A DNA stretch of 64,000 nt from JB111 sp049856295. Its GTDB lineage: Bacteria > Actinomycetota > Actinomycetes > Actinomycetales > Actinomycetaceae. Positions 17,238 to 25,975 of the stretch are shown here, piece after piece. Each line of letters begins with the position of its first letter. The stretch's first letter is position 1. The notes below the pieces were generated by a model. That model did not search any database, was not told the origin of the DNA, and saw only the letters and a list, made by a program, of their open reading frames with translations. Position numbers and translations under genes: made by a program. The stretch is taken from positions 310,001 to 374,000 of the forward strand of contig NZ_JBNDMZ010000001.1 of assembly GCF_049856295.1 (NCBI RefSeq), in the 5' to 3' direction.

Positions 17238-17690
17238 ATGACCGTCGTCGTCGGATACGTCCCTACCGATGTGGGGCGAGCCGCCCTTCGCCGTGCAGCC
17301 CACGAGGCCGAGCTGCGGGGCTGGAAGCTCATCACCGTGTACACGGACACCATCGACAGCCAGTTCGACCAGGACGAGCAGGACGCACTGGCCGCCGAGC
17401 GCAAGGTGATCACCGACCACCTCGATACGATCGGCATCGAGCACGAGATGCGCAGGTTCACAGGCAAGCCGGCCGTGCGCGGCACCGATCCCTCACTGCC
17501 GGAACGTGGGATCGATCCGGGCGAGGACATCGTGGCTGTGGCACGGGAGAGCGGTGCCCGGCTCGTCGTGCTCGGGCTGCGTCGGCGCTCGCTCGTCGGC
17601 AAGCTCCTCATGGGCTCCAACGCCCAGAAGATCATGCAGAACGCCCCGTGCGCGGTCCTCGGCGTCCACGTGGATGACGTGACCGAGTGA
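17238..17690 (+). CDS. Universal stress protein (UspA family)
   Basis: A 150-residue single-domain UspA-fold protein, expected to bind ATP in the cytoplasm. It has the N-terminal VVVGYVPTDVGRAALRRA and the ATP loop GLRRRSLVGKLLMGSNAQ (Gx2Gx9GS type), followed by NAPCAVLGV. AAAGGAG precedes the ATG. The last four bases overlap the MFS gene (GTGA), and an island operator lies upstream, so this is a catabolic-regulon Usp rather than a general stress locus. Its biochemical role is not established; it might sense energy state or aromatic stress during growth on the substrate. Confidence 0.9.
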   Translation: MTVVVGYVPTDVGRAALRRAAHEAELRGWKLITVYTDTIDSQFDQDEQDALAAERKVITDHLDTIGIEHEMRRFTGKPAVRGTDPSLPERGIDPGEDIVAVARESGARLVVLGLRRRSLVGKLLMGSNAQKIMQNAPCAVLGVHVDDVTE

Positions 17691-18928
17691 CGGACGGAGG
17701 TCGGCCGTCACCGACCGGCCTGCTCGGCGCCTTCATCGGGATCCTCCTGGTCGCGGCGACGCTTCGGGCACTCGTCACGCCTGTCGGCCCGATCCTGGGA
17801 ACGCTCGAGGAAGAGACGGGCGTCGGACCTGCTGTCCTCGGCATCCTCACCGCTCTGCCTGTGATCGGCTTCGCGGTGGTGTCGCCGCTCGTGCACTCGA
17901 TGTCCGGCCGACTCGGCGTCGAACGGACGGTGGTGCTCGGGCTGGCCCTCATCGTCGGGGGAGCGGTCCTCCGCTCGGCGACGGACTCGGCCGTGACCCT
18001 GCTGGCCGGTACCACCGTGCTCAGCGCGGGGGTCGCCGTCGGCAACGTCCTGGTCCCCGTGGTCACCAAACGGTACTTCCCGTCCCGCGCCCCCGACGTC
18101 ACCGGCGCCTACATGGCCGTCCAGACGATCGTGGCGGCGCTCGCCGCCGGCCTGGTCGTCCCGCTCCACGCGCAGACCGGGTCGTGGCAGGTGGCGCTCG
18201 GCGCCTGGGGCATCCCCGGGATCGCCGCCCTGCTGTTCTGGCTGCCGCGGTTGCGCACGCCGGTGGAGAGAGTGATCCGCGAGAGATCGGTGGGCGGTTC
18301 CGTGCCGCGCTCGCCCTGGCGTACCGCCGTGGGTTGGCAGGTCGCGGGCTACTTCCTGTTGCAGTCCGGCGTCTTCTACCTGACGATCAACTGGCTGCCG
18401 AGCGTGACCGTGGACCTCGGATTCTCCGAGGCTCGTGCCGGTTGGCAGGTCTCGTGGCTCATGCTCGTGTCCATCGCGGCCAACGTCGCCGTGCCCCGAC
18501 TCATGAACGTCGGGGGCGACCAGCGGTTCGTCGCCGTGCTCCTTCCGCTGCTGGTCCCGCTGCCGCTCGTGGGCCTCGTCGTGGCACCGGGGGCCGACCT
18601 GCTGTGGGTCGGGATCCTCGGGCTGTCCTCGGGCGGGTCGATGGTGCTCTCGCTCAGCCTCATCAGCCTGCGCAGCGCCGATCCCGACGCGGCCGCCAGG
18701 CTCTCCTCGATGGCGCAGACGGTCGCCTACAGCGGTGTCGCCGTCGTGCTCGTGCTGGCGAGCGTGATCCGGGACGTCGCGGGCCCCGGCACCCACATCC
18801 TCTGGCTGATGGGCGCACTGGGCGCCGGCCAGCTGCTCGTCGGTCTGCTCGTCGGTCGCGACCGTACGATCGCCCGCTCCGCCCAGCGGGACCGGACCCG
18901 TCGAGAAGGAATGGACCCGTTCGGGTAA
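17687..18928 (+). CDS. MFS transporter, CynX/NimT-like
   Basis: A 413-residue, 12-helix major facilitator protein. The GTG start overlaps the usp stop by 4 bp. The N-half carries TLRALVTPVGPILGTLEEETG and VIGFAVVSPLVHSMSGRLGVERT, which resemble the CynX/NimT subfamily (cyanate, 2-nitroimidazole and related small anions). The N- and C-halves are separated by a basic loop near residues 185-205. Likely an importer or exporter of an island substrate or intermediate. Its stop codon lies inside operator F, so the next promoter overlaps the end of this gene. Confidence 0.85.
   Translation: MTDGGRPSPTGLLGAFIGILLVAATLRALVTPVGPILGTLEEETGVGPAVLGILTALPVIGFAVVSPLVHSMSGRLGVERTVVLGLALIVGGAVLRSATDSAVTLLAGTTVLSAGVAVGNVLVPVVTKRYFPSRAPDVTGAYMAVQTIVAALAAGLVVPLHAQTGSWQVALGAWGIPGIAALLFWLPRLRTPVERVIRERSVGGSVPRSPWRTAVGWQVAGYFLLQSGVFYLTINWLPSVTVDLGFSEARAGWQVSWLMLVSIAANVAVPRLMNVGGDQRFVAVLLPLLVPLPLVGLVVAPGADLLWVGILGLSSGGSMVLSLSLISLRSADPDAAARLSSMAQTVAYSGVAVVLVLASVIRDVAGPGTHILWLMGALGAGQLLVGLLVGRDRTIARSAQRDRTRREGMDPFG
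18913..18928 (+). promoter_or_regulatory. Island operator F (core ring-cleavage/Rieske operon)
   Basis: GGACCCG-TT-CGGGTAA, extended by CTG, overlaps the MFS stop codon. CATAGC begins at 18951, 30.5 bp from the centre at 18920.5. The leader to the first gene at 19073 is about 110 nt. Confidence 0.68.
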
Positions 18929-19072
18929 CTGTGGCGGATCCCGCACGCGCCATAGCCTCGCAGGAGCAGTCCGATCCACCGCCCGCACCGGGGCCCCGTC
19001 GCACGCCGGGAGCCCGACGCGGAGCGAACGGATCGATGCCCGGTTCGACGGAGAACAAGGAGGGAGCGGCAG

Positions 19073-19330
19073 ATGTACAGCATGCACAAGCTGCTGTGGG
19101 ACATCCGGAATGTCCCCGCGGTCAACCAGCGATTCCTCGCGGACGCCGACGAGGTCCTCGACGAGTACGAGGTCGAAGGCGAGCCCCGTCGGGCTCTCAA
19201 GGAGCTCGACTTCAAGGCGATGCACGAGCTCGGCTACAACCCCTACCTCATCTACTTCTGCGCGATCCAGCTCCAGGTGGACCGCGCCGACTACTACGCC
19301 CAGATCCGGGGCGAGAAGGAGCTGTCATGA
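19073..19330 (+). CDS. LigA-type small subunit of a class III extradiol dioxygenase
   Basis: An 85-residue helical protein matching the LigA domain of protocatechuate 4,5-dioxygenase-type enzymes. It has DEVLDEYEVEGEPRRAL and a core containing ALKELDFKAMHELGYNPYL, the helix that caps the active site of the catalytic subunit. It is shorter than the Sphingobium LigA subunit (about 139 residues) because the N-terminal extension is missing. AAGGAGGG precedes the ATG, and the stop overlaps the catalytic-subunit start (ATGA), indicating coupled translation. First gene of the core operon. Confidence 0.86.
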   Translation: MYSMHKLLWDIRNVPAVNQRFLADADEVLDEYEVEGEPRRALKELDFKAMHELGYNPYLIYFCAIQLQVDRADYYAQIRGEKELS

Positions 19331-20175
19331 CGTCGAACAACGGACGCATCGCCGGGGCGTTCACGGCCTCGCACTCACCCGGCATCACCGGCTGGCCCGA
19401 GCGCCCGGACCAGACCAAGAAGGAGAAGGTCTACGCGGCCTACGACGAGGTCCGCCGGCGTATCGACGAGATCAACCCCGACGCGATCGTCGCGGTCTCC
19501 GTCGAGCACTTCACCAACTTCAGCTTCGCCAACCTGCCTGCCTTCGCGATCGCGACCGCCGACTCCTACCTCGGCCCGGTGACCAAGGAGATGGGCGAGT
19601 TCCTCAATGTCGAGCAGCACGAGTACCCGGGCAACGGCAAGCTGGGCCGCCACATCTACGAGTTCGCCCTCAAGGCCGACTTCGACCCGGCGCTCGTCGA
19701 GGGCGGGCTCGCGTTCGACGAGAACTTCTGCGTGCCCTTCAAGCTCATCGACCCCGAGTCGAAGTACCCGCTCGTGCCGATCATCGTCAACGGCGTCAAC
19801 CCGCCGTGGCCGACCGCCCGCCGCAGCTACCACTTCGGCGAGATGATCAAGGCCGCCGTCGAGGCGCAGAGCGAGGTGCAGACGGTCGTCGTCGTCGGCA
19901 CGGGCGGACTCTCCCACTGGGTCGGCCTGCCGGAGTCCGGCACCGTCAACGAGGAGTTCGACCGCGACTTCATCGAGCGCATCGAGTCCGGCGACCCGGA
20001 GCAGCTCAAGTCCTATTCGCCCGAGGACATCGACGCGGCCGGCAACGGCGCGCACGAGATCCGCACCTGGATCGTCGCCGCCGGCGCCGTCGGCGGCGCG
20101 CCGTTCGACGTCCTGGCCTACGAGCCGATCCCCGAGTGGCTCACCGGCACCTCCGTGGCTGCCGCCCGGGTCTGA
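19327..20175 (+). CDS. LigB-type catalytic subunit of a class III extradiol ring-cleavage dioxygenase
   Basis: An Fe(II) enzyme that opens a catechol-type ring next to the hydroxyls. The ATG at 19327 overlaps the LigA-like stop and gives 282 residues. All active-site positions of the family are present: metal ligands H16 (TASHSPG), H61 (EHFTNF) and E244 (GNGAHEIR), and the catalytic base H197 (GGLSHWVG). The spacing matches LigB closely (H12, H61, H195, E242). Protocatechuate is the classic substrate. The next gene, a hydratase-aldolase, instead suggests a bicyclic or side-chain-bearing diol whose cleavage product carries a pyruvate arm, so the ring substrate is open. No C-terminal fusion or frameshift is visible. 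Confidence 0.91.
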   Translation: MTSNNGRIAGAFTASHSPGITGWPERPDQTKKEKVYAAYDEVRRRIDEINPDAIVAVSVEHFTNFSFANLPAFAIATADSYLGPVTKEMGEFLNVEQHEYPGNGKLGRHIYEFALKADFDPALVEGGLAFDENFCVPFKLIDPESKYPLVPIIVNGVNPPWPTARRSYHFGEMIKAAVEAQSEVQTVVVVGTGGLSHWVGLPESGTVNEEFDRDFIERIESGDPEQLKSYSPEDIDAAGNGAHEIRTWIVAAGAVGGAPFDVLAYEPIPEWLTGTSVAAARV

Positions 20176-20239
20176 CCCGGGCATCCGACCTGACAGCACG
20201 CACCACCCCGCGCACCCCGCGCACGACCAAGGAGTACAT

Positions 20240-21280
20240 GTGAGCAAGCTTCCCAAGGTGACTGGCGCCGACCTCCGTGGAGTCATGGCCTACCCCCCGA
20301 CGCCCGCACTGCCCGGGGCGTCCGCCGTGGACGCCGTCGACACGGTCGACGTCGACGAGACGCAGCGGATGATCCAGAACCTCATCAGGGACGGCGTCGA
20401 CGCGATCGCCACCAACGGCACGCTCGGAGAGATGGCGACGCTGACCCTCGACGAGTGGAAGACGTTCGCGCAGGCCGTCGTCGAGACCGCGAAGGCCGAG
20501 AACGACAACGTGCCGATCTTCGTCGGCGCCACCACGCTGAGCACCCGCGAGACCGTCTCGCGCATGAAGTACCTCGCCGAGATCGGCGCCACCGGGACCC
20601 TCCTCGGTCGCCCGATGTGGGGCAACATGGTCGGCCCCGTGATGGAGAAGTTCTACCGCGACGTCACCGAGGCGGTCCCCGAGCTCGCCGTGGTCGTCTA
20701 CGACAACACGGCGGCGTTCGGCGGCATCATCCCCCGCCCCGTCTACAAGACGCTCGTCGAGCTCCCCCAGGTCGTGGCGGTGAAGTACGCCGGCGGCGCC
20801 TCGGTCGGCTTCCGCTACCACAACGACATGGCGCACACGGGGACGAGCTTCCCGCTCATGCCGATCGAGACCGACTGGTTCCCGGCCTGGGAGATGTACG
20901 GCGAGGACCTCGTCGGCATCGCCTGGTCCTCCACGACCGCCATGGGCCCCGGCCCGGTCCTTGCCCTGCGCGACGCCCTCCAGCAGGGCCGCACGGAGGA
21001 TGCCCGCTGGCTGACCGAGCGGCTGCGCTGGGCGCACGAGCCGTTCATCGTCGGACAGGACTTCTTCGAGTTCGCGAAGTACAACATCCAGCTCGAGAAG
21101 ATCCGCGTCAACGGTGCGGGCTACATGAACGTCGGCGAGAGCCGCGTGCCCTACACGGACGACTTCGTCCCCGAGGAGCACGTCCGCACCACCCAGGAGC
21201 ACGTCAAGCGCTACCTCCAGATCGGCAAGGAGATCGAGGAGCGCCTGGGCGTGCCGCTGACCAAGCAGCCCACCAAGTAG
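20240..21280 (+). CDS. DapA-fold hydratase-aldolase, NahE/PhdJ-like
   Basis: Class I (Schiff-base) aldolase of the dihydrodipicolinate synthase superfamily, 346 residues from the GTG after AAGGAG. The Schiff-base lysine is K182 in VAVKYAGG, the conserved tyrosine is Y154 in VVVYDN, and the substrate-carboxylate loop is NGTLGEMATLTLDEW. The features IGATGTLLGRPMW and FAKYNIQLEKIR resemble trans-o-hydroxybenzylidenepyruvate and trans-2'-carboxybenzalpyruvate hydratase-aldolases, which split the product of extradiol cleavage into pyruvate and an aromatic aldehyde. In this operon it would act directly after the LigAB-like dioxygenase. An ordinary DapA is excluded by context and by length (DapA is about 290 residues). 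Confidence 0.88.
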   Translation: MSKLPKVTGADLRGVMAYPPTPALPGASAVDAVDTVDVDETQRMIQNLIRDGVDAIATNGTLGEMATLTLDEWKTFAQAVVETAKAENDNVPIFVGATTLSTRETVSRMKYLAEIGATGTLLGRPMWGNMVGPVMEKFYRDVTEAVPELAVVVYDNTAAFGGIIPRPVYKTLVELPQVVAVKYAGGASVGFRYHNDMAHTGTSFPLMPIETDWFPAWEMYGEDLVGIAWSSTTAMGPGPVLALRDALQQGRTEDARWLTERLRWAHEPFIVGQDFFEFAKYNIQLEKIRVNGAGYMNVGESRVPYTDDFVPEEHVRTTQEHVKRYLQIGKEIEERLGVPLTKQPTK

Positions 21281-21288
21281 GTGATGAC

Positions 21289-22620
21289 ATGACGACGGAT
21301 TCGGTCGGCACGGACATCGAGGAGGTCCTGGAGCAGATCCGCACCGGGGTCCCCGAAGGACGACTGCCGTCCTACGTGTACAACGACCAGCAGATCTTCG
21401 ACCTGGAGCAGGACAGAGTCTTCGCCAAGTCGTGGTGCTTCCTCGCGCACGAGACCGAGATCCCGAAGAACGGTGACTACGTCACGCGCTACATCGGGAA
21501 CAACAACATCATCGTGGCGCGGGACGAGAAGGGCGAGATCCACGCGAGCTTCAACATGTGCCGGCACCGCGGCAACATGATGTGCAAGTCGGAGATGGGC
21601 AATGCGTCCCACTTCCGGTGCTCGTACCACGGCTGGGTGTACAAGAACTCCGGTCAGCTCATCGGCGTGCCCTACATGAAGGAGGGGTACGAGGGTCGGC
21701 TCAAGCGCAAGGAGTGGGGGCTGCTCCCCGTGCGTATCGAGACGTACGCGGGCCTGATCTTCGGATGCCTCGACCCCGACGTCGAGCCGCTCGAGGACTA
21801 CCTCGGTGACTTCACCTTCTACCTCGACTTCTTCCTCAAGCAAGGGGTCGCAGGCAGCGAGGTGCACGGTCCGCCGGACCACTGGATCACCGAGACCGAC
21901 TGGAAGATCGCGGCCGAGAACTTCGCGGGCGACGGCTACCACACGCCCGTGGCCCACCAGTTCGGCTTCAACCTTGGGTACTTTCCGTCCTCGGGTGCCA
22001 CCCACTCGCAGGGGTGGGCGGCCAGCATCCCTGGCAAGGGACACGGGATCGGGCTCGGCCACTCGCCGAACTTCCCGCCCTTCGCCGGCTTCCCCGACGA
22101 GGTCGTGGAGAGCATGAAGAACGCGTGGACCGACGAGCAGATCGAGGTCTTCTCCCAGGTGCGCACCGGGGTAGGGACGATCTTCCCCAACCTCTCCTTC
22201 CTCATGCAGCCGTTCAGCCTCATCCCCGGCGAGGCCGGGGTCAGGTTCACGACGATGCGGCTCTACCACCCCATCGGTCCGGGCAGGACCGAGATGTACT
22301 CGTGGTGCCTCGTCCCCAAGGACGCGCCCCAGGCGTACAAGGACGAGGCATACCGGTGCTACACCCTGGCCTTCGCCCAGGCAGGCACGTTCGAGCAGGA
22401 CGACCTCGAGAACTGGGCGCGGGTCACCCGGTCGGCGAAGTCGTCCATCCTGCGGCAGCGGAACGTGGAGTTCCCCTACATCATGGGGATGGAGTCGGAG
22501 CCTGACCCGGAGTTCGCGGGACCCGGCCATGTCGTCACGCCCTACGTCAACGACACCAACTTCAGGAACTTGTGGAGTCGGTGGTCGGACTACCTGACCG
22601 GACGGGCGTGGTCCAGGTGA
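21289..22620 (+). CDS. Rieske non-heme iron ring-hydroxylating dioxygenase, alpha subunit
   Basis: Catalytic subunit that inserts both atoms of O2 into an aromatic ring to give a cis-dihydrodiol. It has 443 residues from the ATG at 21289. Rieske ligands are C91 and H93 (CRHRG) and C111 and H114 (CSYHGW). The mononuclear-iron region reads NFAGDGYHTPVAH, with bridging D215 and ligands H218 and H223; the third ligand is D371 or D372 in EQDDLENW. It resembles the actinobacterial phenanthrene/pyrene/dibenzofuran and phthalate dioxygenases. The beta subunit follows directly, while the ferredoxin and reductase are encoded 14 kb away at 36346-37744. Substrate specificity cannot be read from the motifs. 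Confidence 0.94.
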   Translation: MTTDSVGTDIEEVLEQIRTGVPEGRLPSYVYNDQQIFDLEQDRVFAKSWCFLAHETEIPKNGDYVTRYIGNNNIIVARDEKGEIHASFNMCRHRGNMMCKSEMGNASHFRCSYHGWVYKNSGQLIGVPYMKEGYEGRLKRKEWGLLPVRIETYAGLIFGCLDPDVEPLEDYLGDFTFYLDFFLKQGVAGSEVHGPPDHWITETDWKIAAENFAGDGYHTPVAHQFGFNLGYFPSSGATHSQGWAASIPGKGHGIGLGHSPNFPPFAGFPDEVVESMKNAWTDEQIEVFSQVRTGVGTIFPNLSFLMQPFSLIPGEAGVRFTTMRLYHPIGPGRTEMYSWCLVPKDAPQAYKDEAYRCYTLAFAQAGTFEQDDLENWARVTRSAKSSILRQRNVEFPYIMGMESEPDPEFAGPGHVVTPYVNDTNFRNLWSRWSDYLTGRAWSR

Positions 22621-23150
22621 ACGCAGATGTCGAAGCTGGCAGGACACGCGTGGGGCCCGACACCGTGTTCGCGATCCAGGACTTCCTCAACCGTGAGGCC
22701 CTGGCACTCGACGAGCGGCGGTACCGGGACTGGCTGGAGTACCTCGCCGAGGACATCCGGTACGAGGTGCCCCTCCGGGTGACCCGGGAGGGGCTGGCGG
22801 AGTGGGAGGTCTCGCCGACTGCGCGGATCTTCGACGACGACAAGCAGACCCTGACGATCCGTGTCGAGCGCCTCGAGACGGACTTCGCCTGGGCCGAGCA
22901 GCCGCCGTCTCGGACCCGGCACTACGTGACGGGCATCGTCGTCGACCCGGGGGAGGTCGACGGCGAGTACCTGGTGCGGTCGAACTGCCTCATCTACCGG
23001 AGCCGGGGGGACAGCCCCGACCCGAACCTGTACTCGGTCGCACGCACCGACACGGTGCGGCGCACCGGGGACACGTTCGAGATCTCCCGGCGCTGGGCAG
23101 TCATCGACCAGTCGGTCATCAACGCACACAACCTCTCGATCTTCATCTGA
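22617..23150 (+). CDS. Ring-hydroxylating dioxygenase, beta subunit
   Basis: Structural subunit that forms an alpha3beta3 hexamer with the preceding protein. The GTG at 22617 overlaps the alpha stop (GTGA) and gives 177 residues, the usual size. Typical beta-subunit (SnoaL/NTF2-fold) features are AIQDFLNREALALDERRYRDWLEYL near the N-terminus, the DIRYEVPLRVTR strand, and RTRHYVTGIVV and YLVRSNCLIYRSRG. It has no catalytic role of its own. An in-frame GTG at 22608 and an ATG at 22572 lie inside the alpha gene and are less likely starts. Confidence 0.9.
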   Translation: MNADVEAGRTRVGPDTVFAIQDFLNREALALDERRYRDWLEYLAEDIRYEVPLRVTREGLAEWEVSPTARIFDDDKQTLTIRVERLETDFAWAEQPPSRTRHYVTGIVVDPGEVDGEYLVRSNCLIYRSRGDSPDPNLYSVARTDTVRRTGDTFEISRRWAVIDQSVINAHNLSIFI

Positions 23151-23163
23151 GGGGAGGAGAGAC

Positions 23164-23442
23164 ATGAGCGAGAACCAGGGCACGCCCGACGCCGAGAACC
23201 CCGAGACCGGGGAGATGCTCGAGTATCCGCGCGACGGCGGGAACGACGGTCCGATCATCATCGCCAACGAGTTCGCCGACGTGGTGGTTCGCAAGGTCGA
23301 GACCCGCAACGGCATGCGGCTCGAGATCTGGTCGCCCAAGCGTGGCACCGCCGTCCGCTACGACGCGGTGGCACTGGACTGCCTGAGCTACCAGGAACCG
23401 GAGTTCATCACGTCGCTGCTGGCCCGGAACCCGGGAGCATGA
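23164..23442 (+). CDS. Small protein of unknown function in the Rieske operon
   Basis: I do not recognise this 92-residue protein. A strong GGGAGGAG precedes the ATG, and it overlaps the next gene by 4 bp (ATGA), so it is translated with the operon. It has an acidic, proline-containing N-terminus (first 35 residues), then a compact region with strands PIIIANEFADVVVRKVET and MRLEIWSPKRGTAVRYDAVAL, ending in SYQEPEFITSLL. There are no cysteine or histidine clusters, no signal and no membrane helix. Its position between the beta subunit and the diol dehydrogenase suggests an accessory or assembly role for the oxygenase, or a substrate-binding chaperone; this is inference from position only. Confidence 0.75.
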   Translation: MSENQGTPDAENPETGEMLEYPRDGGNDGPIIIANEFADVVVRKVETRNGMRLEIWSPKRGTAVRYDAVALDCLSYQEPEFITSLLARNPGA

Positions 23443-24218
23443 CACAGACCGCGACCGGACCCGCTGTCCTCGTGACGGGCGGCGGGTCCGGGATCGGTCG
23501 TGGGGTGACCGACCGATTCGTGGCCGACGGTGCGCGGGTCACCGTGCTCGAGCGGTCCGAGTCCAACGCCGCGAGGCTGCGGCAGGACCACGGTGACGCG
23601 GTACGCGTCGTGGTGGGTGACGCGGCGGACGCGGACACCGTCTCTCGCGCCGTGGACGAAGCCGGCGTGGACGGCGGTCTCGACCACCTCACCTGCTGCG
23701 TCGGAGTGTTCGACCAGTACGCCTCGATCCGTGAGCTGGACGCTGCCGCGCTGGAGCAGGCCGCCGTCGAGATCTGGCGCCTCAACGTCCTGACGACGCT
23801 GCTCGCGGTCAACGCCGCCTACCCGGCGCTGAGGGCACGCAGGGGTTCCGTCACCCTCACGTTGTCGGAGTCCGCGTTCCACCCCGTCGGTGGCGGCGTG
23901 CTGTACGGCAGCTCGAAGTGGGCGCTGCGCGGCGTCGTCGCCCACCTCGCCGCGGATCTTGCCCCCGAGGTCCGCGTCAACGGCGTCGCCCCGGGCGGCA
24001 CCGGCGGCACGAGGTTCGGCGGGCTATCGACCCTCGACCAGACGTCGACGGCCGACCAGGACGCGAGCCGCGACGCGCGGATCGCCGCCGGCACGCTGCT
24101 GGGGCGCACGCCCACGCCGGCGGACCACGCCGGCGCCTATTCCTACCTCGCCGATGCCGCGCAGTCCGGCATCGTCACGGGGATCGTCATCAACACCGAC
24201 GGTGGACGGAGACACTGA
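23439..24218 (+). CDS. cis-Dihydrodiol dehydrogenase (short-chain dehydrogenase/reductase)
   Basis: NAD-dependent SDR of 259 residues, expected to rearomatise the cis-dihydrodiol made by the Rieske enzyme into a catechol. The ATG overlaps the small-protein stop. The nucleotide-binding motif is VTGGGSGIGRG. LDHLTCCVGVFD occupies the usual NNAG position in the manner of BphB/NahB-type enzymes, the catalytic serine lies in TLSESAFHP and the YxxxK pair in LYGSSKWAL. VRVNGVAPGGTGGT follows. The order oxygenase, diol dehydrogenase, extradiol dioxygenase, aldolase is the logic of a complete ring-opening pathway. Confidence 0.88.
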   Translation: MTQTATGPAVLVTGGGSGIGRGVTDRFVADGARVTVLERSESNAARLRQDHGDAVRVVVGDAADADTVSRAVDEAGVDGGLDHLTCCVGVFDQYASIRELDAAALEQAAVEIWRLNVLTTLLAVNAAYPALRARRGSVTLTLSESAFHPVGGGVLYGSSKWALRGVVAHLAADLAPEVRVNGVAPGGTGGTRFGGLSTLDQTSTADQDASRDARIAAGTLLGRTPTPADHAGAYSYLADAAQSGIVTGIVINTDGGRRH

Positions 24219-24220
24219 CC

Positions 24221-25891
24221 ATGAGTGCACACGGCAGGACACTGGTGTCCGAGGTCGTCGGCCAGACGCTCGCCGAGCTCGGCGTCTCACACGTCTTCGG
24301 CGTGGTCGGCAGCGGCAACTTCGAGGCGACCGAGGCGCTCGTCCGTGCCGGAGCGAGCTTCGTCGGCACCCGTCACGAGTCGGCCGCCACCGGCGCGGCC
24401 GACGCCTACTGGCGCACGAGCGGCGCGATCGCGGTGTGCACCGTCCACCAGGGTCCTGGACTGACCAACACGCTGACGGCCCTTGCCGATGCCGCCAAGG
24501 CACGGTCGGCACTCGTCGTCATCGCCGGTGCCACGTCGGCCGGCGCGACCCGGTCGAACTTCTACATCGACCAGGCGCGGCTCGTCGAGGCCGCAGGTGG
24601 GGTCGCCGAGCGCATCTACGGAGCCGCCACCGTCGCCCAGGACGTTCGCCGCGCCTACCGTCGCGCCCTGGTCGAGCGGCGGCCGGTCGTGCTCGACATG
24701 CCCCTCGACGTCCAGGGCGAGGTGATCGTGGGCCCCCTGCCGCCCTCGGCTCCCGTCGCACCGCTGCCGCGCACGGTCCCGGCAGCAGACTCTCTCGACG
24801 CGCTGGCCCGCGCCGTGCGCGCCGCGTCCCGACCGGTCATCGTCGCCGGCCGCGGCGCGTGGCAGTCCGGCGGGACAGAGCAGATCACCGATCTCGCCGA
24901 AGCCATCGGCGCGGCACTGGCGACGACCGCGCTCGCGAAGGGCATGTTCGCCGGTCACGCCCGGGACGTCGGCATCGCAGGAGGCTTCTCGGACCAGCCC
25001 GCCGTCGAGGCGCTCGAGAGCGCCGACCTCATCCTTGCGCTCGGCGCGTCCCTCACCACATGGACCACGCGCGGGGACACGATCTTCGACCACGCTCCCA
25101 CCGTCGTCCAGGTCGACGACGACCCCGTGTCGCTGTCGCTCAACGACCACGTCGACCTCGAGGTGCTCGGCGACGTCCGCGAGACCGTGTCGGCGCTGCT
25201 CGAGACTCTGCGCGCGGAGGGAGCAGCGGCGACCGTCGTGGAGCCAGAACCCCGCGGGCTTCAGGAGCGCGAGGTCGATGCCGACGAGACCGCAGGCGCA
25301 GGGGACCGTGCGACCGACCGGCGCTGTCATCCGGGGGACATCACCTGCGCACTGGACGAGATCCTGCCCGCCGCGCGCACGCTGGTCGTCGACGGTGGGC
25401 ACTTCATCGGGTGGCCGGTCCGGTGCATCGGAGTCCCCGACCCGGCCGGCTTCGTCTTCTCCAGCGCGGGCTTCCAGTCGATCGGACTCGGGATCGGTGC
25501 GGCGATCGGTGCCGCCGTCGCCCGCACCGACCGGCTCACGGTGCTCGCGGCAGGCGATGGCGGACTGCTCATGTCTCTTCCCGAGCTCGAGACCTTGTCG
25601 CGGCTCGACCACCCCGTCGCCGTCATCATCTACAACGACGCGGCCTACGGCGCCGAGGTCCATCACTTCCGCCGACTCGGGTCCGGCCTCGACCTCGTCC
25701 AGTTCCCCGAGACGGACTTCGCCTCCGTCGCTGCCACGCTCGGCCTGCGCAGCTCCGTGGTGCGCGGCACCGATGATCTCGCCGACTTCCGTTCCTGGTG
25801 CGGCGAACCGAACGGCGCCTACGTCCTCGACCTGCGCATCGATCCCGACGTCGTCGGCCCATGGGCGGAACAGGACTTCCTCGGGCACTGA
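24221..25891 (+). CDS. Thiamine-diphosphate-dependent enzyme (acetolactate synthase/benzoylformate decarboxylase superfamily)
   Basis: A 556-residue three-domain ThDP enzyme that decarboxylates or ligates 2-oxo acids. The ATG at 24221 is 2 bp after the SDR stop. The cofactor-activating glutamate is E53 in TRHESAATGAADAY, and the PYR domain continues with VHQGPGLTNTLTALADA. The PP-domain Mg/ThDP motif is AAGDGGLLMSLPELETL, ending with YNDAAYG. Members of this superfamily include acetolactate synthase, benzoylformate, oxalyl-CoA and phenylpyruvate decarboxylases. The FAD-binding residues typical of acetolactate synthase cannot be judged by eye. In this operon a decarboxylase for an arylglyoxylate or other 2-oxo acid fits best. 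Confidence 0.85.
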   Translation: MSAHGRTLVSEVVGQTLAELGVSHVFGVVGSGNFEATEALVRAGASFVGTRHESAATGAADAYWRTSGAIAVCTVHQGPGLTNTLTALADAAKARSALVVIAGATSAGATRSNFYIDQARLVEAAGGVAERIYGAATVAQDVRRAYRRALVERRPVVLDMPLDVQGEVIVGPLPPSAPVAPLPRTVPAADSLDALARAVRAASRPVIVAGRGAWQSGGTEQITDLAEAIGAALATTALAKGMFAGHARDVGIAGGFSDQPAVEALESADLILALGASLTTWTTRGDTIFDHAPTVVQVDDDPVSLSLNDHVDLEVLGDVRETVSALLETLRAEGAAATVVEPEPRGLQEREVDADETAGAGDRATDRRCHPGDITCALDEILPAARTLVVDGGHFIGWPVRCIGVPDPAGFVFSSAGFQSIGLGIGAAIGAAVARTDRLTVLAAGDGGLLMSLPELETLSRLDHPVAVIIYNDAAYGAEVHHFRRLGSGLDLVQFPETDFASVAATLGLRSSVVRGTDDLADFRSWCGEPNGAYVLDLRIDPDVVGPWAEQDFLGH

Positions 25892-25975
25892 GATCCGGTG
25901 CCGACGGAGCCGGCCGCACCCCATGCGGTCGACGCACCGGCACCTCCCACCCGCGACGACGAGGAGCAACTCACC

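Noticed and set aside
19740..19780. GTACCCGCTCGTGCC within the ring-cleavage dioxygenase gene
   Set aside because: Right arm is missing and the match lies inside a coding region.
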